This document shows, piece after piece, positions 1-8,558 of a DNA stretch of 64,000 nucleotides. The notes beneath the pieces are model-generated. The model worked only from the letters and a program-made list of their open reading frames with translations. It was not told the origin of the DNA and ran no database searches. Numbering within the stretch: the first letter of the stretch is position 1; every line of letters begins with the position of its first letter. The DNA is from CADEDH01 sp965263455 (lineage in GTDB: Bacteria > Actinomycetota > Acidimicrobiia > Acidimicrobiales > SZUA-35), in the NCBI GenBank assembly GCA_965263455.1, contig CBDHHN010000002.1, positions 715,461 through 779,460 on the forward strand, given 5' to 3'. A program made the translations under genes and the position numbers.

Positions 1-1005
1 GACCAGACCGAGCAGGGCCGGCACGAGCGTGATCGAGGCCACCATGGTCACCGCCACCGTGGTGGCGGCACCGACCCCGAGCCCGGAGATGAAGGCCAGA
101 CCGATCAGCAGCATGCCCAGCAGCGACAGGACCACGGTCAGGCCGGCGAACACCACGGCCCGGCCGGCGGTGTCGAGGGCGATGCCCACCGCCTGCTCCC
201 GCGAGTACCCGGCGGCCACGGTGTTGCGGTAGCGGGTGACGATGAACAGGGCGTAGTCGATGCCGACGCCGAGGCCGATCATGGCCCCGATCTGGACGGC
301 GAAGTCGGGTATGAGCAGGGCGTTGCTGAGCAGACCGATGCCGGCCAGGCCCACGCCGACCCCGGCCACCGCCACCCCGATGGGCACACCCATGGCCAGG
401 ACCGAGCCGAAGGCGACGACGAGGATGACAATGGCGAAGCCGAGGCCGATGAGCTCGGTCTCGGGCGGCTCGAAACCGCCGAGGATGGCGCCACCGACCT
501 CGATCTGGACGTCGTCGGTCAGACCGTACTCCTCGAGCAGGACATCGGCCTCCTCCCGGATCTCGGCCCCGTACTCCCCGGCCACGACCTGGTCGACGTC
601 GAGGCCGACGGTGATGTCGGCGAAGGCGATCTGACCTGCCTGGGGCCCGGCCAGTGCGATCTGCGGTCGGCTGGTCTCGCCGTAGGGACTGACGACCAGC
701 AACCGCTCGTCGAGGTCGTCGGCGAAGGCGAACAACTCGGTCATCATGGCCACGACATCGGGGTCGTCGACGCCCCGCTCGGTTCGGAACACGATCGACC
801 CGGGCGATCCGTTGCCGGCGCCACCGAAGTACTCGTCGAGTACGTCGAAGCCGTCCCGGCTCTCGGATTCAGGGATCTCGAACGAGCTGTTGTAGGCGGT
901 GCCGACGGTGCCGCTGAGCGCCCCGACACCCACGATCAGGGCCGCCCACAGGCCCAACACCACCGGCCATCGCCGGTAACACCACACTCCCAGACGCTGG
1001 TACAC
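1..1005 (-). CDS. MMPL/RND-family membrane transporter, N-terminal part (runs off left edge)
   Basis: Only the first 335 or so residues lie in the window. The start is a GTG (1003-1005) a few bases after an AAGGGAGA ribosome site. One membrane helix at about residues 14-34 is followed by an extracytoplasmic loop of about 135 residues (SSFEIPESES near its start), then a run of helices containing GVGIDYALFIVTRYR, the membrane signature of MMPL/RND exporters, where the Asp belongs to the proton relay. Family members export lipids or drugs using proton motive force. The divergent TetR gene at 1196 is the usual repressor partner; an inverted repeat between them (1040-1057) could be its operator. 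Substrate unknown. Confidence 0.9.
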   Translation of the reverse strand, partial: MYQRLGVWCYRRWPVVLGLWAALIVGVGALSGTVGTAYNSSFEIPESESRDGFDVLDEYFGGAGNGSPGSIVFRTERGVDDPDVVAMMTELFAFADDLDERLLVVSPYGETSRPQIALAGPQAGQIAFADITVGLDVDQVVAGEYGAEIREEADVLLEEYGLTDDVQIEVGGAILGGFEPPETELIGLGFAIVILVVAFGSVLAMGVPIGVAVAGVGVGLAGIGLLSNALLIPDFAVQIGAMIGLGVGIDYALFIVTRYRNTVAAGYSREQAVGIALDTAGRAVVFAGLTVVLSLLGMLLIGLAFISGLGVGAATTVAVTMVASITLVPALLGLV

Positions 1006-1039
1006 CGCAGGTCTCCCTTCCTTGGATGGACACAAGATT

Positions 1040-1057
1040 CGCTACGGACGCGTAGCG
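1040..1057. promoter_or_regulatory. Candidate TetR operator: CGCTAC-N6-GTAGCG
   Basis: Perfect 6-bp inverted repeat with a 6-bp spacer in the 190-bp divergent region between the MMPL gene and tetR. The half-site TTCGCTAC recurs at 1174-1181, just upstream of the tetR ATG. This geometry suits a TetR dimer repressing both genes; binding is inferred, not shown. Confidence 0.4.
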
Positions 1058-1195
1058 TTTGTAGCCCACGGCCCAGGGGGAGGCAACGATGTGCGTCAAG
1101 AGTCACAAACCACGAACCTGCTGCCGTCAAGGGTCGAAGGGCCCGGAAGATGGACCTCCTTGTGGAGGCCTGTTTCGCTACACTCAGCAAGCGTT

Positions 1196-1813
1196 ATGGC
1201 GCGCCCTCTGAGTCGAGAAGCCCGGGACAAGGCCGTCGAGGCGGCCCAGGTCCTCCTGGCCGAACATGGCCTCGACGGCTGCACGCTGGAGGCGGTGTCG
1301 AGACGGTCGGGGGTGGCCAGGACCACCCTCTACCGCCATTGGGGCTCGGCCAACATGCTCATGGTGCACGCCATCGACTGCCAGATCGAGCGAATTCCGA
1401 CCCCGAACACCGGATCACTGACCGCCGATCTGCTGGAGCTGTTCACCACGGTCCGCCACCTCATCGACGACGCCGCCAACCGCCGCCTGCTGTTCGAGGT
1501 CCTGGTCCGGTCGACCATCGATGAAGAGTTGGCGTCGGTGAAGGCGGCCATGGCCCACGAGCGGACCCGCCCCATCCGAGAGCTGGTCCAACGGGCGGTG
1601 GATCGAGGCGAGATCCCGCCCATCGACCTCGACCTGGCCACCGACCTGGTCGAGGGACCCATCGTGGCCCGGCTCATGCGCACCGACGGTTTCGTGGACC
1701 ACTCGGACCTGCCCCGCCTGGCCGCCCTCGTGGCCCGGGGCCTGGGCGCCCCCTTCAACGACCGAGACAGCGGACCAGCGACTGCAGGGCCCGCAGCGCC
1801 TCCTCCCGAGTGA
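1196..1813 (+). CDS. TetR/AcrR-family transcriptional regulator
   Basis: 205 residues. Residues 10-55 are a TetR DNA-binding domain (AAQVLLAEHGLDGCTLEAVS, then SGVARTTLYRHW as recognition helix); the rest is a helical ligand-binding domain like TetR C-terminal domains. The reading frame is open further upstream, but the ATG at 1196 starts right before the HTH and gives normal family length. It is divergent from the MMPL exporter and probably represses it. Its last 59 bp overlap the tail of the convergent small SOS-type gene (1755-2105). Confidence 0.88.
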   Translation: MARPLSREARDKAVEAAQVLLAEHGLDGCTLEAVSRRSGVARTTLYRHWGSANMLMVHAIDCQIERIPTPNTGSLTADLLELFTTVRHLIDDAANRRLLFEVLVRSTIDEELASVKAAMAHERTRPIRELVQRAVDRGEIPPIDLDLATDLVEGPIVARLMRTDGFVDHSDLPRLAALVARGLGAPFNDRDSGPATAGPAAPPPE

Positions 1814-2105
1814 GGGCCCACGCTCCCGAGGGGAGCATGGCCACCGAACGTCGAACCTGCTCCCAGTCTTCCCGGGTCTCGGGCCCGGGCCGACCGGCCG
1901 GACCCGAACCACCGAAGGCGGGACGGGGGGCCGGCGGGCGACGGTCGCCAGGGCCGGGACCCCCGGATGCGACGCCCCGCCGGGCCGAAGAGGAAGACGA
2001 AGAGGAAGGCGGGGAGGAAGGCGGGGAGGCGGGAGCCGAGGGGGACGGGGACGGTGAGCCGGGCTCACGAGGTGTTGCTGTCATACGCTCGATGCTATCG
2101 AACAT
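1755..2105 (-). CDS. Small protein with VRRSVAML C-terminal motif, start inside a LexA box (family copy A)
   Basis: 116 residues from the ATG at 2105 (an alternative ATG at 2084 gives 109). The first residues are MFDSIER; residues 8-70 are a Ser/Pro/Gly-rich linker; the last 40 or so form a predicted helical segment containing EQVRRSVAMLPSGAWALTRE and ending LQSLVRCLGR. The same motif recurs in the 60-residue protein at 45849-46031 (about 20 of 32 aligned positions identical by eye). In both genes the ATG sits within a TCGAAC-N4-GTTCGA-type operator, so SOS control is likely. I do not recognise the family and assign no function; helical SOS small proteins often act on division or repair, but that is only analogy. 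It is divergent from uppP. Confidence 0.6.
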   Translation of the reverse strand: MFDSIERMTATPREPGSPSPSPSAPASPPSSPPSSSSSSSARRGVASGGPGPGDRRPPAPRPAFGGSGPAGRPGPETREDWEQVRRSVAMLPSGAWALTREEALRALQSLVRCLGR

Positions 2106-2117
2106 ATGTTCGATAGC
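2094..2117. promoter_or_regulatory. LexA/SOS box, 24-bp perfect palindrome
   Basis: The core TCGAACATATGTTCGA (2098-2113) matches the actinobacterial LexA consensus TCGAAC-N4-GTTCGA exactly, and the symmetry extends to 24 bp (GCTA...TAGC at the ends). The ATG of the minus-strand small gene is formed by its right half (2103-2105). LexA bound here would cover the start region. Confidence 0.8.
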
Positions 2118-2255
2118 CAGGGCGGGCCGCGTTCGGGTGATGTCACCCACGACGGTCGACGCCAAGATGGCAATTCGGTGAAGGGTGATCGAAATCGCCG
2201 GAGCAGCGGCCGGAGCCCGGGCGGCCCGTGGCACCATCAGCCGCTGGTGACTGCC

Positions 2256-3251
2256 ATGACCCGCAACCTCGCCCGCCACCTCCCGCCCCTGCCCCACCGT
2301 GTCCCACGCCCGGGCTCCACGGTCGTTCTGGCCGGTGGTGCTCTCGTGCTCCTCGCCGTCCTGGTGCTGGCCGGCGAGGTACCGGCCGGAGCCGTCGACG
2401 GTGACGACGAGACCGGGGTGGTCGGTCTTTCCGTCTTCTCGGCCGTGATCCTGGGCCTGGTGGAGGGCCTGACCGAGTATCTCCCGGTGAGTTCGACCGG
2501 CCACCTGCTGGTGACGAACGAGATCCTGGGCCTCGGTGGCACCGAGGAGACCGACACCGCCCTCGACGCCTACGCCATCTGCATACAGGCCGGCGCCATC
2601 CTGGCCGTCCTGGTCCTGTACCAGGAGCGGATCCGTCAGCTCATTGACGGCCTCCTCGGCCGTAGCGAGGACGGGCGCCGCATCCTGCTGGCCGTCATCG
2701 CCGCCTTCGTCCCCACCGCCATCATCGGCCTCACCCTGGGCGGCGTCGTCCGAGACAACCTGTTCGGGGTGGTGCCGATCGGCATCGCCTGGCTCGTCGG
2801 CGGCATCGGCGTGCTGGTCCTGACCCGGACCGGGGTCCTGCGCCGGGCCGGCCAGGAGCTGTACGAGATCACGTGGCAGCAGGCCGGGATCATCGGTCTG
2901 TGCCAGGCCATCGCCCTGTGGCCCGGGGTCAGCCGCAGCCTCATCACCATCGTGGCCGCCGTCCTGGTCGGGCTCACCCTCCGGGCCGCGGTCGAGTTCA
3001 GTTTCCTGCTGGGCCTCGTCACCCTGACCGCGGCGACGGGCCTGACCACCCTGACCGACGGAAGCCTCCTGCTCGAGGAGTTCGGGATCGTCACCCCGAT
3101 CATCGGCCTGGTGGTCGCCTTCGTGGCCGCTGTGGCCTCGGTGCGCTGGATGGTTTCGTGGCTCGAACGCCGCAGCTTCGACGTCTTCGGCTACTACCGG
3201 ATCGTCATCGGGATCGCCGCCCTGGTGGCGGTGGGAGCGGGCTGGCTGTAG
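2256..3251 (+). CDS. uppP: Undecaprenyl-diphosphatase UppP/BacA
   Basis: 331 residues, polytopic. It dephosphorylates undecaprenyl pyrophosphate so the lipid carrier can be reused in cell-wall synthesis. Both family signatures are present: LGLVEGLTEYLPVSSTGH with the catalytic Glu residues (about residues 70-88) and PGVSRSLITI with the conserved Arg (about 225-235). It is about 50 residues longer than typical UppP; the extra N-terminus carries an additional hydrophobic segment (VVLAGGALVLLAVLVLAG), so it is either an extra helix or a sign that the true start is downstream. A GTG at 2250 is another candidate start. It is divergent from the SOS-type small gene. Confidence 0.9.
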   Translation: MTRNLARHLPPLPHRVPRPGSTVVLAGGALVLLAVLVLAGEVPAGAVDGDDETGVVGLSVFSAVILGLVEGLTEYLPVSSTGHLLVTNEILGLGGTEETDTALDAYAICIQAGAILAVLVLYQERIRQLIDGLLGRSEDGRRILLAVIAAFVPTAIIGLTLGGVVRDNLFGVVPIGIAWLVGGIGVLVLTRTGVLRRAGQELYEITWQQAGIIGLCQAIALWPGVSRSLITIVAAVLVGLTLRAAVEFSFLLGLVTLTAATGLTTLTDGSLLLEEFGIVTPIIGLVVAFVAAVASVRWMVSWLERRSFDVFGYYRIVIGIAALVAVGAGWL

Positions 3252-3311
3252 GGCCGCCACCGGGGTCGACCCGATGGCCGCCACCGACGTCGACCCGGGA
3301 CCCGGTCCGGG

Positions 3312-6020
3312 TCAGCCCCGGCTGAGGGGGCGGGTCAGCCCCCATCTGGTCGTCAGCCCGGCGACGAGCAACAGCACCAGTGACCAGGCCCACACCATCG
3401 ACAGGTTCAGCGCCTGGGTCGCCGTCGTCCGCTCCCAGCGCTGGTTGGTGCAGGCGTCGATGGCGGCCGCCTGCGGACCCCCGCAACCGGATGCCCGCTG
3501 CAGGTCGATGGTGGCCGCCGCCGCCGACCCGCCCCACTGGATGGGGTTCAGGTAGGTGACCTGCTCGATGCCGGCCCGACCGGAGGTGGCCACGAACAGG
3601 CCGCTCAGGATCAGCAGCGGGATCATGACCAGGGGAAGCATGGTCAGGGCCCGGGGAGTGTCGCTGGCGGTGGCCGAGATGGTGAGCCCGACGCCGACCG
3701 CGGCCACGCCGATACCGGCCAGGGCCACGATCATCTCCAGATGGCCCGACCCGATCAGCACCCCGGACCCCAGCGGGTCCTGCTGGCGGAAGGCGGCCAC
3801 GAGGTGGAGGGCCACGGCCTGGAAGGCGGTGATCACGCTCAGGACCAGCCAGCGGGCCAGGACGAAGGCGGTGGCCGACACCCCGACGGCCAGTTCACGC
3901 CGGAACACGTCGCGGTCCTGGACGATCTCCCGCACGCTGTTGAACCCGCCGAGCAGGGTCATGGCCAGGAGGGTGGCCAACACGTACTGACGGGCCCCGG
4001 TGCCCGGAATCGGGGAGAAGGCGGTCGGTTCGAGGATGAGGGCGAAGAGCAGGCCGAGCAGTGGCGCCTGGAGCACCATCAGGGCCAGGCGACGGCGGTC
4101 GCCGACCAGGGCCCGGATGTAGCGGACGACCATGACCCGGAAGTCGTGGGTGAACGAGCGCTTGGGTAGCGGGGTCGACGGGGCCGAGGCCGAGGGTGGG
4201 GCCTGGGCCCCGAACTTCAGATAGGAGGTCGTCTTGGCGAACTCGAGCTCCCACTCGGCCTGCTGGCGGGTCGACAGCAGGTTGAAGACGCTGGCCAGAT
4301 CGGGGCAGCGGAAGTGGGCCGACACCTTGGCCGGAGGGCCGATGAAGGCCAGGCGACCGCCGGGGGCCAGGACCAGGACGAGATCGCACAGCTCGACGCT
4401 CTGGACACTGTGGGTGACCACGATCGAGGTGGTTCCCTTGTCGGCCAGCCGTCGGAGGTTGGCCATGAGCTCGCGCTCCATGCCGGGGTCGAGCCCCGAC
4501 GTCGGCTCATCCAGGATCAGGGCCTGGGGCTCGCCCACCAGTTCGTAGCCGACGCTGACCCGTTTGCGTTGCCCGCCCGACAGCGCCTGGACCCGGGTGT
4601 CGAGCCGTTCGGTCAGGCCCAGCTCGGCCGCCACCGATTCGACGTTGGCCGCGATCTCGGACGTCGAGGCATCGGCCGTGAGCCGGAGGCGGGCCGCCGC
4701 CATCAGGGCGTGCCGGACGGTCAGGGTCAGGTGGACCGGGTCGTCCTGGGGGACGAAGCCGATCCGGCGACCCAGGCCCTCGTCGGAGGCGTACAGGTCC
4801 CGGCCGCCGAGCAGCACCCGACCGGTATCGGCCGGCCGGCGACCGGTCAGGGCGTTGAGCAACGTGCTCTTGCCGCTGCCCGAGGGGCCGATCACGGCCG
4901 TCATCGAGCCGGCGGGCAGGGTGAAACTGACGTCGTTGAGGATGGTGAGGCCACCACCGACGGTGACCGTCAGCGACTCGGCCTGCAGGGGAAGGCCATC
5001 GGCGATGTGCTGCTGCAGTCGGCCCCCGGCGAGGACGAACTGGGCCTTGCCCATCTCGATGAGGTCGCCCTCGGTGACCGTGGCGTCATTGACCCGTCGG
5101 CCGTTGACGAACGTCCCGTTGTCGCTGCCCAGATCGTAGATGTGGCCGTTGCCGCCCTGGACCACGAGTCGGGCGTGGTGGCGGGAGACCAGCGGATCGG
5201 CGATGGTCACGTCGCAGTCGGTGGCCCGCCCGATCAGCAGCTCACTGGTCGAGACATCGATGACCTGGCTCAGGCGACCGATGTTCTCGGTCATCGAAGC
5301 GTCGTTGAGGGCGGGCTGCGGCGGTGAGGCCACAGCGGCCCTGACCGGCCCGGAACTGGCGGCACCGACGGGGCCCGGCCCGGACCCGTCGGCGGCGGCA
5401 GCCCCGGGAGGGCTGTACTGGGGCGGGGTGTAGGACGACGTCGGGCCCGATGGGGGTGGCGGTGACGCCCCGGCCTGGACGCCGGGTCCTGCATGGTTGG
5501 CTCCGGCCTGGGCCAGGGCACCGACGCCGCCGGCACCCGAGGCGCCGCTGCCGAACCCGCCCGCTCCCCCGCCTCCGGGACCGGGACCGGGGCCGGGGGC
5601 CGCTCCCGGACCGGGGCCTCGGACCTGGGTCGGAACCGCTCCCTGGGGCGAGGCCGCCGCACCGGGGCCGGGCTGGCCTCCGGCCGGGGGCTCGACGTCG
5701 AACACCAGGCAGGGCGAGCTGTCCGGCGGGCCGAGCCAGACCTGGGTCCGCCCCGGCGGCAGAGCGACCTGGTCGCGGCGGCCCACACCATCGTGCAGGC
5801 CGTTGGTCGACCCGAGGTCGCGGATCGACCAACCTGAGGCTTCGTGGTGGAGCATGGCGTGCCGCCGGGACACCTGGGCGTGGTCGACCGTGATCGACTC
5901 GGTCTGCTCCCGCCCGATGGTGTGTCCATGGAGGCCGTAGTAGGCGATGCCGTCGACCCAGACGATGATCGACTGGGCCGGGGCCGAGTTGGGGTCTTGG
6001 TAGGAGCTGCTGATCGACAT
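3312..6020 (-). CDS. FHA-FHA-ABC transporter (ATPase and permease fused), Rv1747-like
   Basis: 902 residues. FHA domain 1 (about 25-100: SRRHAMLHH, DLGSTNGLHDG), a Pro/Gly/Ala-rich linker (about 105-235), FHA domain 2 (about 260-330: LIGRATDCDVTI, SRHHARLVV, DLGSDNGTFVNG), then an ABC ATPase with Walker A GPSGSGKSTLLN, signature LSGGQRKRVS and Walker B LILDEPTSGLDP, and a C-terminal ABC-2 membrane domain with about six helices. The order matches mycobacterial Rv1747, an exporter tuned by Ser/Thr kinases through phospho-threonine binding to FHA. No kinase is nearby. The upstream gene ends 4 bp before it, so they are probably co-transcribed. Substrate unknown. Confidence 0.93.
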   Translation of the reverse strand: MSISSSYQDPNSAPAQSIIVWVDGIAYYGLHGHTIGREQTESITVDHAQVSRRHAMLHHEASGWSIRDLGSTNGLHDGVGRRDQVALPPGRTQVWLGPPDSSPCLVFDVEPPAGGQPGPGAAASPQGAVPTQVRGPGPGAAPGPGPGPGGGGAGGFGSGASGAGGVGALAQAGANHAGPGVQAGASPPPPSGPTSSYTPPQYSPPGAAAADGSGPGPVGAASSGPVRAAVASPPQPALNDASMTENIGRLSQVIDVSTSELLIGRATDCDVTIADPLVSRHHARLVVQGGNGHIYDLGSDNGTFVNGRRVNDATVTEGDLIEMGKAQFVLAGGRLQQHIADGLPLQAESLTVTVGGGLTILNDVSFTLPAGSMTAVIGPSGSGKSTLLNALTGRRPADTGRVLLGGRDLYASDEGLGRRIGFVPQDDPVHLTLTVRHALMAAARLRLTADASTSEIAANVESVAAELGLTERLDTRVQALSGGQRKRVSVGYELVGEPQALILDEPTSGLDPGMERELMANLRRLADKGTTSIVVTHSVQSVELCDLVLVLAPGGRLAFIGPPAKVSAHFRCPDLASVFNLLSTRQQAEWELEFAKTTSYLKFGAQAPPSASAPSTPLPKRSFTHDFRVMVVRYIRALVGDRRRLALMVLQAPLLGLLFALILEPTAFSPIPGTGARQYVLATLLAMTLLGGFNSVREIVQDRDVFRRELAVGVSATAFVLARWLVLSVITAFQAVALHLVAAFRQQDPLGSGVLIGSGHLEMIVALAGIGVAAVGVGLTISATASDTPRALTMLPLVMIPLLILSGLFVATSGRAGIEQVTYLNPIQWGGSAAAATIDLQRASGCGGPQAAAIDACTNQRWERTTATQALNLSMVWAWSLVLLLVAGLTTRWGLTRPLSRG

Positions 6021-6024
6021 GAGG

Positions 6025-6912
6025 CTAGTTGTTGTCGTCCGACTTCATGAGGTGTTCGGGGGGCCAACGGCCGGAGACCTCGCCGGAGGTCTTCAGGTGT
6101 TCTACCAGGGGGTCGAGGGCGGCGAGCAGGTCGCCGAGATCGGGGCCGAGGGTCTCGACCGGGCCCGCCGACAGGCGATCGGTGTGACGCTCGATGTCGG
6201 ACCGGGCCTCCGAGCCGGCATCGGTCAGGCTCCCGTCGGGACGGGCCCAACCACGTGCCACCAGCCCCTCGACGGCGACGGCCCACTCGTCCTCGGTCCA
6301 GCCCCGGATGGCGAGGATGGTCGGCCGGTTGCCGTGGCCCCGGCCCGCCATCAGGACGTGGCTGGCGACGGGATCGACGTCGGCCGCGGCGAGGGCCAGG
6401 TTGTGGCTGTCGCCCCGGTACTCCCGGAGCAGTGTGCACCCGTGCCACAGGGCCAGGGCGTCGTCGTCGGGCCAGGGCAGGGCGGCATAGGCGGCGAACA
6501 GGGGGCGGGCCCCGATCCGACAGCCGTCGACGGCGCGGCGGATCAGGGCCGCCCCGGCGGCCAGGGCCTCGCCGTGGTGGGCGCGGTCGAAGACACGGCC
6601 GAGGGCCTGATCGACCAACCCGAGTCGGAGGTCGACGGCGGCGGCCGGCGCAAGGATCTCCCACACCCCGGGCACGGCCCGTTCGACCATCCGGGGGGCG
6701 AAGTTGTAGAAGACCGAGGTCACGACCTCGGCCCCCACCGGCCCCAGGGGGGCCGGCCGGTACCCGAAGTAGGCGTGCCACCAGCCCCGGTAGCCGTGGC
6801 CGGAAAGGTCCGCCAGCTCCCGTGAGTAGTAGGTGACGGCGTGGAAAGGCTCCACCAGGCGGGCCAGAGCCCGCGTCTCGCCGTCGGTTCCATCGGTCAC
6901 GACCTCACCCAT
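6025..6912 (-). CDS. SCO6745/SalK-like family protein
   Basis: 295 residues. It resembles the SCO6745/SalK-like group of actinobacterial proteins: an N-terminal region starting LARLVEPFHAVTYYSREL, a YRGWWHAYFGYRPAPLG segment, a WHGCTLLREYRGDSHNLAL segment and a C-terminal winged-helix-like part (RGWTEDEWAVAVEGLVARGW). Biochemical role of the family is not established. Stop is 4 bp before the FHA-ABC start; the two are likely an operon. Confidence 0.7.
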   Translation of the reverse strand: MGEVVTDGTDGETRALARLVEPFHAVTYYSRELADLSGHGYRGWWHAYFGYRPAPLGPVGAEVVTSVFYNFAPRMVERAVPGVWEILAPAAAVDLRLGLVDQALGRVFDRAHHGEALAAGAALIRRAVDGCRIGARPLFAAYAALPWPDDDALALWHGCTLLREYRGDSHNLALAAADVDPVASHVLMAGRGHGNRPTILAIRGWTEDEWAVAVEGLVARGWARPDGSLTDAGSEARSDIERHTDRLSAGPVETLGPDLGDLLAALDPLVEHLKTSGEVSGRWPPEHLMKSDDNN

Positions 6913-7001
6913 GGCCTTGCATCATGGCCCACCGGCCGGGGCCGCGCCATCGCCGGGACCAGGCTCCGACGATGGTCGATGCCGACCTCGGCCACCTGGG
7001 G

Positions 7002-8558
7002 TCAGGGGGCGGCGGCCTCGGGGCTCTCCCCGGGGTCCGGCGCCGGGGAGGAGGTGTCGACGCTGGTCGGCGGCGTCTCGGTCGTGGTCGTCGTAGGGTC
7101 GGTCGTGGAGGTGGAACTCGACGACGAGGTCGAGGTGCCCGGGTCGTCGGTGCTCGACGTGGTCGCGACGGTTGGCGTGGTCGACGTGGCCTCGGTCGTG
7201 GAGGTCGTGGAGGGCTCGGTCGACGAGCTGGGCGCAGTGGTCGACGTCGTCGTGACGGCCGCCGTGGGGGTGGTGGCCGGACGTCGGGCGGCCGTGGTGG
7301 TCGTGGTCGAGGTGGTGGTCTCCCCCACGCCGGGCAGGGTGGGGGTCACGACCGTGACCGTCGACTGCGGGCCGGCCGGGTCGGTGGGAGCGGCCTCCTG
7401 GGCCGGCGCGATCTCGGTCGGGGCCTGGGTGCCGTCGAGACCGACGCCGGTGGCCTCGTTCTGCACGCCGTCCGGGCCGGAGAGCACCCCGGTGAGACCG
7501 ACGGCGGCCACGGCCAGGACGGCGGCCGCCCCCATCAGCAACTTGGCCGGCGTGGGGCGGGCCAGGCGGGCCAGGTACTCGCCGAGACCGGCGCCGTAGG
7601 AGGGCCGCTCGTAGTCGTAGGCGTAGCCGTACTCCGGGTCGGCCTCGGTCGAGGCCAGGAGCCCACCGGGAACCGGACCCCGGGACCGGGTCGGCTCGGA
7701 GTCGAAGCCTCCGGGGCCGAAGCCCGGACGGGAACCGCCCGACTCCGGTCGGCCCAGGGGCCCGGGCCGTCCATCGGCCTGGGCTCGACCCGACGAGTCG
7801 AGGGCGAAGGCGGGAGGCAGGCTGTCGGGGCCAGGCCGGGACGGCGGCTGGAGACCGAGGCCGCCGGGTCCGCCGCCGGCCGGGTCGGGGCGACCGGCGG
7901 GCGCCGACGCCACCTCGGAGGGCTCCGGCGCCAAGGCGGGCGGCAGACCATCGGTCCCGGGCCGCAGTGGCGCGGGACCGGTGGAGGGGATGGCCTGGGT
8001 CGGCTCACCGACGGGCCGGGACCGTCGACTGCGGCCGGGAGCCCAGCGTTCACCGGGATCGGTGGGCCCTCGTTCACCGCTCGGTGCCGGTCGGCCGGGT
8101 TGGGGGGCCGAGCCGGGCGGCGGGCTGCTGAGGGCAAGGCCGCCGGGGACGGGACCGCCGACACCGGGTCGGTCGTCACGTACGGTCGGCGGATCGGGCC
8201 AGGCGTCGACGGGGGCCAGGTCGCCCGGGGTCGGGGTCGACGACAGGGTGGCGGCCGAGGCCGGGTCGGGCTCCGGGAAGAACGACGCCGCGGCGGGGCC
8301 CGCGGCCAGGGTCGTGGTCGAACTCGGGGAAGAACTCGGGGAGGAACTCGGGGAGGAACTCGGTGTCGGCCCGAAGTAGTCGCTCAGCTCGGCGCTGGCC
8401 CTGGGGGCCCGGACCCCGCGGACGGATCGGGCATCGGCGAAGAACTCGGCCACCGGGTTGCCCAACCGGCCCAGATCGTCGGGGGCGGCCCCCATCATCA
8501 GGGCCTCCAGCTCCTCGTCGTCGAGGGCCCAGCGGGTTGCGTCATAGCCTTCGGTCAC
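7002..8558 (-). CDS. Anti-sigma-factor-like one-helix membrane protein with Pro-rich and Thr/Ser-rich regions
   Basis: 518 residues. The N-terminus (about 1-60) is a compact acidic/helical domain (ATRWALDDEELEALMMGA), followed by about 270 residues rich in Pro/Gly/Ser, one membrane helix (about 340-360, LLMGAAAVLAVAAVGLTGVL) and an outside tail dominated by Thr, Ser and Val, ending EAAAP. It starts inside the last codons of the ECF sigma gene (4-bp ATGA-type overlap), the classic sigma/anti-sigma arrangement. No HxxxCxxC zinc motif is visible, so the anti-sigma role rests on topology and context. Low-complexity Ser/Pro triplets at about residues 66-80 come from a short tandem repeat. Confidence 0.6.
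   Translation of the reverse strand: MTEGYDATRWALDDEELEALMMGAAPDDLGRLGNPVAEFFADARSVRGVRAPRASAELSDYFGPTPSSSPSSSPSSSPSSTTTLAAGPAAASFFPEPDPASAATLSSTPTPGDLAPVDAWPDPPTVRDDRPGVGGPVPGGLALSSPPPGSAPQPGRPAPSGERGPTDPGERWAPGRSRRSRPVGEPTQAIPSTGPAPLRPGTDGLPPALAPEPSEVASAPAGRPDPAGGGPGGLGLQPPSRPGPDSLPPAFALDSSGRAQADGRPGPLGRPESGGSRPGFGPGGFDSEPTRSRGPVPGGLLASTEADPEYGYAYDYERPSYGAGLGEYLARLARPTPAKLLMGAAAVLAVAAVGLTGVLSGPDGVQNEATGVGLDGTQAPTEIAPAQEAAPTDPAGPQSTVTVVTPTLPGVGETTTSTTTTTAARRPATTPTAAVTTTSTTAPSSSTEPSTTSTTEATSTTPTVATTSSTDDPGTSTSSSSSTSTTDPTTTTTETPPTSVDTSSPAPDPGESPEAAAP

Noticed and set aside
2106..3284. Long minus-strand frame opposite uppP that joins the small SOS-type gene
   Set aside because: Over uppP it is low-complexity antisense; only the part from the ATG at 2105 onward has its own motif and regulatory site.
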